From the NCBI GenBank assembly GCA_024643595.1, contig JAHEMS010000011.1, forward strand, positions 1-18,858: a stretch of 18,858 nucleotides of DNA, given 5' to 3'. A program made the position numbers and the translations under genes. The stretch comes from Bacteroidota bacterium. Its GTDB lineage: Bacteria > Bacteroidota > Bacteroidia > Cytophagales > Cyclobacteriaceae. Of the stretch, positions 7,932 through 14,200 are shown piece after piece. Position 1 is the stretch's first letter, and the number at the start of each line of letters is the position of its first letter. The notes below the pieces were generated by a model. The model saw only the letters and a list, made by a program, of their open reading frames with translations, searched no databases and had not been told where the DNA came from.

Positions 7932-8576
7932 ATGAAAATCCTAACCATTGGCAATGTGTTACAAATGGAAGAGCTGAAAGATAAGTTCGGAGAATCACAT
8001 GCCTATATTTTAGCAGAGTCAATATTTGAAGCAGGGAAGAATTTAGTGGATGTGGATGTGGTCTTTGATTTTAATCCATCGCGTGACGACCTCCCCAACT
8101 ATGATCAATATAAGAATCCCGTCTTTATTAATTCAGTTTTTAATTCGCTCTCAAATCTGATCACCCCATTCGATACCGGAAAGCATGATTTATTTTTTGG
8201 ATTTTGCGGCATGCCCACTTTTGTCAATCGCACTTTGTTGGAAGTCGCTATAGTTTCGAAGGGAAGTGAAGCGCATTTACAGCAGATTTGTGAGCAACTG
8301 AAAACGGATTTTGTTTGTGTAGAAGATCGTGTTGGGTTCGTTACTCCAAGGGTGATTTGCATGATTATCAACGAAGCCTATTTTACGCTGCAAGAAGGCA
8401 CTGCCTCACGCGAAGATATTGATCTGGCCATGAAATTAGGAACTAACTATCCCTATGGTCCATTTGAATGGGCAAAAAGAATTGGGATCAACCAGGTGAT
8501 TAAATTACTGGATGCCGTATATCAGGATACCCATGATGAGCGTTATCAGGTTTGTAATTTGTTAAGAAGTGAATAG
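7932..8576 (+). CDS. 3-hydroxyacyl-CoA dehydrogenase-like protein lacking the NAD motif
   Basis: The second half of this 214-residue protein is clearly the C-terminal helical domain of 3-hydroxyacyl-CoA dehydrogenases. It has VEDRVGFVTPRVICMIINEA (about 130-149), EGTASREDIDLAMKLGTNYP and GPFEWAKRIGI. The first half is much shorter than a normal Rossmann domain and shows no GxGxxG dinucleotide motif. By eye, FCGMPTFVNRTLLEVAI (91-107) corresponds to the catalytic GLHFFNP...LVEV region. The Glu is kept (E104), but a Cys (C92) appears where the catalytic His is expected. It may therefore be a non-catalytic or re-purposed acyl-CoA-binding protein. It reads from a promoter at 7838-7867, and the CAP gene follows after 14 bp. 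The family call is good, the activity doubtful. Confidence 0.78.
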   Translation: MKILTIGNVLQMEELKDKFGESHAYILAESIFEAGKNLVDVDVVFDFNPSRDDLPNYDQYKNPVFINSVFNSLSNLITPFDTGKHDLFFGFCGMPTFVNRTLLEVAIVSKGSEAHLQQICEQLKTDFVCVEDRVGFVTPRVICMIINEAYFTLQEGTASREDIDLAMKLGTNYPYGPFEWAKRIGINQVIKLLDAVYQDTHDERYQVCNLLRSE

Positions 8577-8590
8577 AAACATTAACTTCC

Positions 8591-9118
8591 ATGAAAGGCA
8601 TTCTCATTGTTATTACATTTTTACTTAGTATACCTTCTTTGATAGCACAGTCTGTTCCATCCAGCACGGGTTCCAGTGTGTCACAGGAAGAGGCACAGAT
8701 AGCACTTGATTATCATAATAAAGTACGGGACGATGTTGGATCGCCAGCACTGCAATGGTCAACTGAACTGGCACGCTATGCGCAGGCATGGGCCAATCAT
8801 CTATCAAGTAATTGCAAGCTGGAGCACCGACCTGGCTCGGGCCCTTGGGCACAGAAACATGGCGAAAATATTTTCTGGGGTGGTGGGGAAGAGTATACTG
8901 TAAAGAATGCCAGTGAGAGCTGGTACAGCGAAATCAAGGAGTATAAATACGGGCCGTTGACGAATAACAACTGGTTTAAAACCGGTCATTACACGCAGAT
9001 GGTCTGGAAATCTACCACGCACGTTGGCATTGGGAAAGCAATTTGTAAAGACGGCTCAATACTGATCGTTGCCAATTATAGTCCATCGGGAAATTACATG
9101 GGGGAGAAGCCCTATTAA
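8591..9118 (+). CDS. Secreted CAP (SCP/PR-1) domain protein
   Basis: The 175-residue product has a signal peptide (MKGILIVITFLLSIPSLIAQ), so it is exported. A single CAP domain covers about residues 35-170. It has YHNKVRDDVG near 41-50, LEHRPGSGPWAQKHGENIFWG around 77-97, the CAP1-like GHYTQMVWKSTTHVGIG at 132-148 and the CAP2-like ANYSPSGNYMG at 161-171. H79, E92 and H133 are the likely surface His/Glu set of the fold. It resembles eukaryotic PR-1/CRISP-type proteins more than the shorter, divergent YkwD-like bacterial type. The function is not known; lipid or sterol binding and defence roles are reported for relatives elsewhere. It follows the dehydrogenase-like gene by 14 bp, so the two probably share an mRNA. 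Confidence 0.9.
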   Translation: MKGILIVITFLLSIPSLIAQSVPSSTGSSVSQEEAQIALDYHNKVRDDVGSPALQWSTELARYAQAWANHLSSNCKLEHRPGSGPWAQKHGENIFWGGGEEYTVKNASESWYSEIKEYKYGPLTNNNWFKTGHYTQMVWKSTTHVGIGKAICKDGSILIVANYSPSGNYMGEKPY

Positions 9119-9196
9119 TCATCCCTCTTCAGCATAAAAAAAGCATAACAACCGTACCTTTTTCGGTAAGCAGTTATGAATTTGACATCCGTCATT

Positions 9197-9210
9197 TGTT
9201 GTGTACAACA
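9197..9210. promoter_or_regulatory. Palindromic candidate operator upstream of the AraC-type gene
   Basis: TGTTGT, a 2 base centre and ACAACA make a 14 bp near-palindrome about 95 bp before the AraC-type start codon. A nearly pure A/T block with its own symmetry (9252-9271) lies between this site and the gene. The rest of the 186 bp gap holds no gene I can see. Confidence 0.35.
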
Positions 9211-9304
9211 CGTAAGCAACTCCGCATCACCTGACCTAGTAGTAGTTTTAGTTTTTAAAATTTTTTAAAAAATGGTAACTTAAAATTTAAATTTATCAGG
9301 CATC

Positions 9305-10156
9305 ATGCTGAACTTTTATAAGATCGTAAAGGAGAACCTGAATTTCAATCGTTTTGAATTTAACGAGACCGTGTGTTTGGAATACACCTGTCCTATCGAT
9401 GCTGAACATATTGGTATTTTTTCAAGAAATGATTATTTGGTACATGTATTAAGTGGTAAGAAAACCTATAAGACAATGAATGGCGAATGGACGCTGGTAC
9501 CTGGCCAGACTTTGTATTTTAAAAAGGGGGCGGAAGTGATTCATCAATATTTTGATGACGAGTATTGCATGCTGGGATTTTTTCTTTCTGATGATCTAAT
9601 TAAGGAAACCTATCATGAAGTAAAAGGAAAAATATCGCTTTCTTCTTCAAAAGACGCGTATGAAAACACTGCTTTTGAAGTTCAGCCCTCTGATTTTCTG
9701 GAAGGATATTTTCATTCTATGCTTACTTACTTCCGAGGTCAAAACCGTCCACCCGATCATATCCTGGTTCTCAAGTTAAAGGAGTTACTCATTACCCTGA
9801 TGAATAGCGATCCTGTACTTACGGGCTACTTTACCCAAGTGGCTATTCAGGATAAGCCATCCCTTCATCACATCATGGAAAAAAATTTCTGCTTTAATTT
9901 AAAGATGGAGGAGTATGCGGAATTATCTCATCGAAGCCTCTCCACCTTTAAACGGGATTTTCAGCAATCTTTTAAGGAAGCGCCGGGCAAATGGCTCCTC
10001 AAAAGGAGAGTGCATCACGCCGCAAACTTAATATCCAATACTAAAATGAGTATTACACAAGTAGCCTTTGATTCGGGCTTTGAAGATCTGTCTCACTTTA
10101 GCCGGGCATTTAAAAATATTATGGGAATCAACCCTACCGAGTATAAAAAGAGCTAG
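9305..10156 (+). CDS. AraC-family transcriptional regulator
   Basis: The protein has 283 residues. The C-terminal hundred are an AraC/XylS DNA-binding domain with two helix-turn-helices. The first is LKMEEYAELSHRSLSTFKRD (199-218), the second MSITQVAFDSGFEDLSHFSRAF (248-269), closed by the signature GINPTEYKKS. The N-terminal part (about 25-95) has cupin-like beta strands, with LVHVLSGKKTYKT and LVPGQTLYFKKG, and probably senses a ligand or a partner protein. It is the first gene of a same-strand group with the dioxygenase-like, DsrE and DUF3088 genes and is their most obvious candidate regulator. That link rests on position only. The start ATG is preceded by a weak AGG. Confidence 0.88.
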   Translation: MLNFYKIVKENLNFNRFEFNETVCLEYTCPIDAEHIGIFSRNDYLVHVLSGKKTYKTMNGEWTLVPGQTLYFKKGAEVIHQYFDDEYCMLGFFLSDDLIKETYHEVKGKISLSSSKDAYENTAFEVQPSDFLEGYFHSMLTYFRGQNRPPDHILVLKLKELLITLMNSDPVLTGYFTQVAIQDKPSLHHIMEKNFCFNLKMEEYAELSHRSLSTFKRDFQQSFKEAPGKWLLKRRVHHAANLISNTKMSITQVAFDSGFEDLSHFSRAFKNIMGINPTEYKKS

Positions 10157-10239
10157 TCGTGGTCAATTTCTATAAGGTTGAACTTTTCAGTCAATAAGAT
10201 GGACTGCTAAGCAAAAGTTGAGGCCTTCCAATTCCTGTC

Positions 10240-10262
10240 CTTTGTATTATCAAAACACAAAG
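10240..10262 (+). promoter_or_regulatory. Leader inverted repeat before the dioxygenase-like gene
   Basis: CTTTGT (10240-10245) and ACAAAG (10257-10262) pair as a 6 bp stem with an 11 base loop, ending 2 bases before the ATG. It could cover the ribosome-binding region or be part of the promoter. The 108 bp gap also holds a repeated GTCAAT (10162 and 10190). Support is weak. Confidence 0.25.
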
Positions 10263-10264
10263 AC

Positions 10265-10906
10265 ATGGAAGCAACACACTCAACATTTGAAAACACAAAA
10301 CGAAACAATGTAAGAAGTATCGATCCATTCCTGTTCGTCAGGAATATACCCGACCATACCCCCCCTTCGTTCAATCATGCCATTACCACTTTAACAAGTG
10401 TCGCCAAATTCAACTTATTGACGAGCGATGCCATTGATGAAATGATGCGGGGCACAATCCCCAATCTAAAATCGGTTTGTTACGATTTATATAAAACATT
10501 TTACACCACCTATTGTCCCTATAATGCATTGCAGTTTATGCCGGTGTTGCAAAAAATGAGATCACTGAAAAGTGACGCGATAAAACAATTCAAAATAAAT
10601 TCAACCTGCAAGCATGTTCTCGTTCAAAATGATTTACTGAAAGTGGTACTCATCCATTGGAGACCGGGTGACGAAAGTAACATCCACGGCCATGCTAAAG
10701 GAGGATGTGTGTTTAAGGTGTTACATGGAAGTCTTAATGAAAAGCGGTACAGCATTGACAATAAAAAAAACGCGTTGGCAGAAAGTACCTTTAAAAAAGA
10801 TGGTATGGCTTACATTGATGATTCGCTTGCTTATCACTCCGTAGGAAATCCTTTTAAAGAGTCAGCCATCAGTCTCCATGTTTATACGCCTGGCCATAAG
10901 CAGTAA
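10265..10906 (+). CDS. Cysteine dioxygenase-like thiol dioxygenase (cupin)
   Basis: The 213-residue protein matches the cysteine dioxygenase family from about residue 105 on. WRPGDESNIHGHAKGGCVF contains iron ligands H141 and H143, and DDSLAYHSVGN supplies the third His, H191. C148 stands where the mammalian enzyme has the cross-linking Cys93. SLHVY (203-207) gives the Ser-His-Tyr triad, with Y207 matching Tyr157. The family oxidises a thiol such as cysteine to its sulfinate with O2 on a mononuclear iron. The carboxylate-binding Arg60 of the mammalian enzyme appears to be His117 here, so the substrate may differ. The N-terminal 100 residues are unlike the short bacterial versions and contain a CPYNALQF segment. 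It lies between the AraC-type regulator (108 bp) and the DsrE gene (52 bp). Confidence 0.83.
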   Translation: MEATHSTFENTKRNNVRSIDPFLFVRNIPDHTPPSFNHAITTLTSVAKFNLLTSDAIDEMMRGTIPNLKSVCYDLYKTFYTTYCPYNALQFMPVLQKMRSLKSDAIKQFKINSTCKHVLVQNDLLKVVLIHWRPGDESNIHGHAKGGCVFKVLHGSLNEKRYSIDNKKNALAESTFKKDGMAYIDDSLAYHSVGNPFKESAISLHVYTPGHKQ

Positions 10907-10958
10907 AATATCTAAACAGTTTTTTAATAATAATTTTTAACCAATAAATTTTTACACG

Positions 10959-11327
10959 ATGAATGACAAAAAAAAATTAGTAGTAGTAATCACCCACGGA
11001 TTGGATGATGAACGCGCTTCGGTAGCATGGAGTATTGCCAATGGTGGCTTGAATGCCGGCCTTGACCTTACCGTATTTCTTGCCAGCTCCGGTGTTGACT
11101 GGGTGCGTAAAGGCGCTGCAGACAAGGTTCACTTAAATCCTGAAGATCCAACCATGATGCAGATGATTCAAAAAGTGTTTGATAGCGGGAGCTCCATCTG
11201 TGTGTGTCCACCCTGTGCCAAGGTAAGAGGATATTCTGCCGAAGATCTGATTGAAGGCGTAAAAATTGTGGGATCAATAGCGATACATGATGCCATTAAA
11301 TCAGGGGCGGCTACATTAAGTTTTTAG
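10959..11327 (+). CDS. DsrE-family sulfur-transfer-like protein
   Basis: This 122-residue cytoplasmic protein has the DsrE/DsrF-like fold pattern. A first strand, KLVVVITHGLDDERAS, is followed by NGGLNAGLDLTVFLAS and a strand-turn with three cysteines, CVCPPCAKVRGY (C81, C83, C86). DsrE-fold proteins pass persulfide sulfur between partners using a Cys in this region. The CPPC pair would also allow a disulfide or metal site. It starts 52 bp after the dioxygenase-like gene, in an AT-rich gap, so read-through is likely. A long hairpin begins 14 bases after its stop. The substrate and partners are unknown, and a sulfur-relay role next to a thiol dioxygenase is inference from family and position. 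Confidence 0.82.
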   Translation: MNDKKKLVVVITHGLDDERASVAWSIANGGLNAGLDLTVFLASSGVDWVRKGAADKVHLNPEDPTMMQMIQKVFDSGSSICVCPPCAKVRGYSAEDLIEGVKIVGSIAIHDAIKSGAATLSF

Positions 11328-11340
11328 TAATGTTAGGATA

Positions 11341-11377
11341 GTCGGTAATGACAACTTGCTTGGTTGTCATTGCTGGC
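11341..11377 (+). ncRNA. Extended RNA hairpin in the DsrE 3' region
   Basis: In a rightward transcript, 15 consecutive pairs form between 11341-11355 and 11363-11377 with a 7 base loop. The inner 9 pairs (AATGACAAC with GTTGTCATT) are perfect; the outer 6 include three G-U pairs. Those wobbles do not pair on the opposite strand, so the structure favours the plus-strand RNA. No T run follows, so it may be an mRNA-stabilising or processing element, not a simple terminator. Confidence 0.5.
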
Positions 11378-11460
11378 AATCTGATATTCTGTATTAAATA
11401 ACACTTTAAATATTAACCAATGGAATTCCATTTGCACATAATAACGTTTCTTTTTTTCTG

Positions 11461-11973
11461 ATGATTTTATCAAACGCCGTACCTCAGCAGCATAAAACAA
11501 ACACGCCCCAGACATGCAGTACTTTTTCAGGAACTTCTTCAACGGTTGAGACACCTGACCTTCTACAAAGAAAGAAGCTCATGCAATTGATAAAAACCAG
11601 GAGACATTCTGGAACGGCATTGGATAAACTCTTCCTTCTTAATTCTAATTTTACAGATAGCCGATTAAAACCAGAAAATCAGCTATACTATTGTCCATTT
11701 AATGCCATGCTAGAAGGCGTGTTGAAGTATTATCCTGAAATTAAACAGAAACTCGAAATAACCTATATTGATTTTCCGCGGCCTCGGAAACAGATTATTG
11801 AACTGCTAGGAGAGGAGAACCAGAATATGCCCATACTTATCATTGAGCGTCGCGATATTGATCTCATAGCACTCAATATAAGAACGTATAACGATATCGT
11901 ATTTTTGACGGGCTCAGATGATATCGTCAGGTACTTCTCTTTGGTATTTTTGATCCCATTACCACATCCTTAA
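11461..11973 (+). CDS. DUF3088 thioredoxin-like protein
   Basis: Residues 55-170 match DUF3088, a thioredoxin-fold family of unknown function. DKLFLLNSNFTD (55-66), QLYYCPFNAMLEGVL (74-88), FPRPRKQIIELLGEENQNMP (105-124), a VFLTGSDDI segment and the terminal LPHP are all in family order. The active-site-like motif here is CPFN (C78 onward), so only one Cys is present where a CxxC could form a disulfide. The first 50 residues are Ser/Thr/Gln-rich and unlike the family. An internal ATG at 11581, after an A/G-rich AAAGAAAGAAG, is a good alternative start and would give 130 residues. It follows the DsrE gene on the same strand after a hairpin, and a terminator-like hairpin follows it. Confidence 0.75.
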   Translation: MILSNAVPQQHKTNTPQTCSTFSGTSSTVETPDLLQRKKLMQLIKTRRHSGTALDKLFLLNSNFTDSRLKPENQLYYCPFNAMLEGVLKYYPEIKQKLEITYIDFPRPRKQIIELLGEENQNMPILIIERRDIDLIALNIRTYNDIVFLTGSDDIVRYFSLVFLIPLPHP

Positions 11974-11975
11974 AT

Positions 11976-12033
11976 TTGATTGGGATAATTTGTTTGGTGA
12001 GACAGAATTATCCTATCAAGACTCCAATTTTTT
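11976..12033 (+). terminator. Hairpin terminator after the DUF3088 gene
   Basis: TTGATTGGGATAATT (11976-11990) pairs with AATTATCCTATCAA (12006-12019): 8 perfect pairs, one G-U, one bulge and 5 more pairs around a 15 base loop. A run of six T (12028-12033) follows, 8 bases from the stem. It fills the 59 bp between the convergent DUF3088 and cyclase genes. Confidence 0.55.
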
Positions 12034-14039
12034 CAGCGTAGATTGATTCGTTCCATAATTTCAATAAATCTGGGTTCTTTCTGTATCCAGGATTTATTCA
12101 ATGGCCCTTTGATTCCAAAATAAGGTAGATTCGGATCTTTCCGAATGTACATTTGTTCCAACCAATACAGTGCCTGCTGGACATTTTCTGCGTTGATGTA
12201 TAATAAAAGAATGAGCATAAGTTGAACAGGTCTTGACTTACTCAATGCCCCCAAAGAATCCGCAGTTAAATTTAAAGTGGTTTTAAAGTCTGTTGATGAA
12301 TATATACTATCAACGAAGTTATTCATTTCACCTAGACCATACGATAGCATTTGAACTTTTAAACTTGCTATGGCACTATCATATTTTTGCTCGTAGGCAT
12401 AAATAGGGAATGGAACTGGTCCATTTACTTTTCGAAGCTCATCAATCTTACCACTGTGCATGAGCATTACCTGTCGAAAGAACTTGATCAATGGATTTAA
12501 TGGATCTAATTGAACAGCCAAATCGATATGGTGCCATGCTTTTTTCCATTGACTTTGGAACATCATATAATGTGCATAAAATGCGTGAGCCTCGGCAAAA
12601 TTCGGATTCAATTCCAGACACCGCTCTAATGAATAAATGGCACCCGTCCAATCATATTCATATCCCAGTTTAGCTGCATACCAACGCCATGTTTCTGCAT
12701 CAGCACTATCCAAACGGAAGGATTGATTAATATATTCACTGATCTTAGGGTCAACGATCTTGGCATCGGCATTGAACAATTGTTTTCGAACCACCCAAAC
12801 TCCGGCCAATCCTGCATAAGCAGGCGCGAACTCGGGATCGATCTCAATTGCTTTAAGAAAATGTTCTTCGGCTGATTTGACTTCATCAGGTCGTAAAAAT
12901 GCCAGGTTAACTCTTCCACGCAAATAATTTTCATAGGCCTCTGGATTGACAACTCTCGATTGCCTCAATCGTTGCGATTCTTCAGGCAACAAAACAATAT
13001 TTAGCTCGTCAGCTATTGTCTTAACTACACTACTATATAGATCCAGCACATTTTCTTTTTCTAATTCATATGATTTTGTCCAAAGTTGAAATTCCTCATG
13101 CAACGCGCTAATTAAATTGAGTTGAATTTTAATTGTATTATTATTGGCCGGAAGCACGGACCCCTCAATAATAGCATCGACATTTAATTCTTCAGCGATC
13201 TCATGGATGCTTTTTTGTGTATTAGCAAAGGAAAGCATAGATGTTCTGGACACGACCCTGATGGCACTCACTTTTCCCATTTCACCGATTAAAGCTTCAT
13301 GCATTCCATCCACAAGAAATCCCTGCGAATCGTTACCGGTATGATTGGAGAAAGGCAATATGGCAACGGAATGAATATCTTTCCGGCCTTCAGGGAAAAA
13401 TCCACGCCATGCATACCACCCTGCACCGATCAAAAGAGCAAGCAAAATCAGGATTAAGAATGAAGACAGGGGTGAAATCTTGAATTTCGATTCTGCCTTT
13501 GATAGTTGTTTTATTCGGGTAGATGATGGAATCGCAAGCCCATCACCCACTATTGCATAGACTTTGATTTCACGTTCAACATTCTTTAATCTTAGCTGGC
13601 CAATGTAATGTGTGTTGATCTCACCACTGGCATAAGTAGTATTGTAAACCTCTTCTGAAACGTAAATTCCACCCGGTTCAGCGATGGTCTCAAGCCGTGA
13701 GGCGATATTGACACCATCACCAAATACGTCATCGCCCTCTATGGTAATGTCTCCCAAATGAATGCCAATCCGAATCTTGTTTTTTAATACTTCAGGAGCT
13801 TTATGCTGAATTTCAATAGCGCATTGAACAGCATGATATACACTATCAAAACTTGCCAAAACACCATCACCAATCTCCTTCAGCCATTTACCGTTATGTC
13901 TTTCTATTAATGGTTTCTGTAAAATTCTGTTGCTATTGAGTAGTTCAAGCGTTTTACTTTCATCTTTCCCCATCATTAATGTAAACCCTGAAATGTCAGT
14001 AAACATGATGGCCAGTAGTTGCCGTTTTCTATCCTTCAT
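12033..14039 (-). CDS. Adenylate cyclase with TolB-like and TPR domains
   Basis: The 668-residue protein has three parts. Residues 5-165 are a class III nucleotide cyclase domain. It has metal Asp D15 (FTDISGF) and D58 (IGDG), purine-selecting K54 and D104, and transition-state N111 and R115 (VNIASR). All catalytic residues are present, and the Lys/Asp pair favours ATP over GTP. One membrane helix follows at about 191-211. Residues 223-320 resemble the TolB/FlgO N-terminal fold (SVAILPFSNHTGNDSQGFLVDG), and the rest holds tetratricopeptide repeats (for example 383-412 and 466-515). This is a recurring Bacteroidota signalling layout in which the C-terminal half probably senses a signal or partner across the membrane. 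It is transcribed alone, with two inverted repeats upstream. Confidence 0.9.
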   Translation of the reverse strand: MKDRKRQLLAIMFTDISGFTLMMGKDESKTLELLNSNRILQKPLIERHNGKWLKEIGDGVLASFDSVYHAVQCAIEIQHKAPEVLKNKIRIGIHLGDITIEGDDVFGDGVNIASRLETIAEPGGIYVSEEVYNTTYASGEINTHYIGQLRLKNVEREIKVYAIVGDGLAIPSSTRIKQLSKAESKFKISPLSSFLILILLALLIGAGWYAWRGFFPEGRKDIHSVAILPFSNHTGNDSQGFLVDGMHEALIGEMGKVSAIRVVSRTSMLSFANTQKSIHEIAEELNVDAIIEGSVLPANNNTIKIQLNLISALHEEFQLWTKSYELEKENVLDLYSSVVKTIADELNIVLLPEESQRLRQSRVVNPEAYENYLRGRVNLAFLRPDEVKSAEEHFLKAIEIDPEFAPAYAGLAGVWVVRKQLFNADAKIVDPKISEYINQSFRLDSADAETWRWYAAKLGYEYDWTGAIYSLERCLELNPNFAEAHAFYAHYMMFQSQWKKAWHHIDLAVQLDPLNPLIKFFRQVMLMHSGKIDELRKVNGPVPFPIYAYEQKYDSAIASLKVQMLSYGLGEMNNFVDSIYSSTDFKTTLNLTADSLGALSKSRPVQLMLILLLYINAENVQQALYWLEQMYIRKDPNLPYFGIKGPLNKSWIQKEPRFIEIMERINLR

Positions 14040-14074
14040 GATACATGAATATAAACATTTGTGAATTTATAAAC

Positions 14075-14105
14075 ACTTTCTGAAAACGTTTGTCCCTCAG
14101 AAAGT
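14075..14105. repeat. Perfect 9 bp inverted repeat upstream of the cyclase gene
   Basis: ACTTTCTGA (14075-14083) and TCAGAAAGT (14097-14105) flank a 13 base spacer that contains AAACGTTT-like symmetry. It lies 36 bases before the cyclase start codon, a position suited to an operator or a leader hairpin. Confidence 0.45.
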
Positions 14106-14116
14106 AATTGTATTTA

Positions 14117-14152
14117 ACCATTTTACAAAACTGTAAAATGGTACTCTTTTTT
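14117..14152 (+). terminator. Terminator-like hairpin pointing rightward, antisense to both neighbours
   Basis: ACCATTTTACA (14117-14127) and TGTAAAATGGT (14132-14142) form a perfect 11 bp stem with a 4 base loop. A run of six T follows at 14147-14152 on the plus strand. Both flanking genes run leftward, so as a terminator it would stop antisense transcripts. As DNA it could equally be an operator for the cyclase gene. Confidence 0.4.
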
Positions 14153-14200
14153 GTAGCAGATTGAAGGCAAGAAAGATTTCGCAGGGAATATGTGTTCCCC

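Noticed and set aside
9148..9176. Imperfect stem after the CAP gene as a terminator
   Set aside because: Pairing is broken into two 4 bp pieces around a large internal loop, with no T tract after it.
11333..11554. Minus-strand 73-codon frame between the DsrE and DUF3088 genes
   Set aside because: It starts at GTG, overlaps the long hairpin and the DUF3088 N-terminal region, and its product resembles no family I know.
14184..14199. GGGAA/TTCCC hairpin directly after glmS as a terminator
   Set aside because: The stem is only 5 bp and no T run follows on the glmS strand, so support is too weak.
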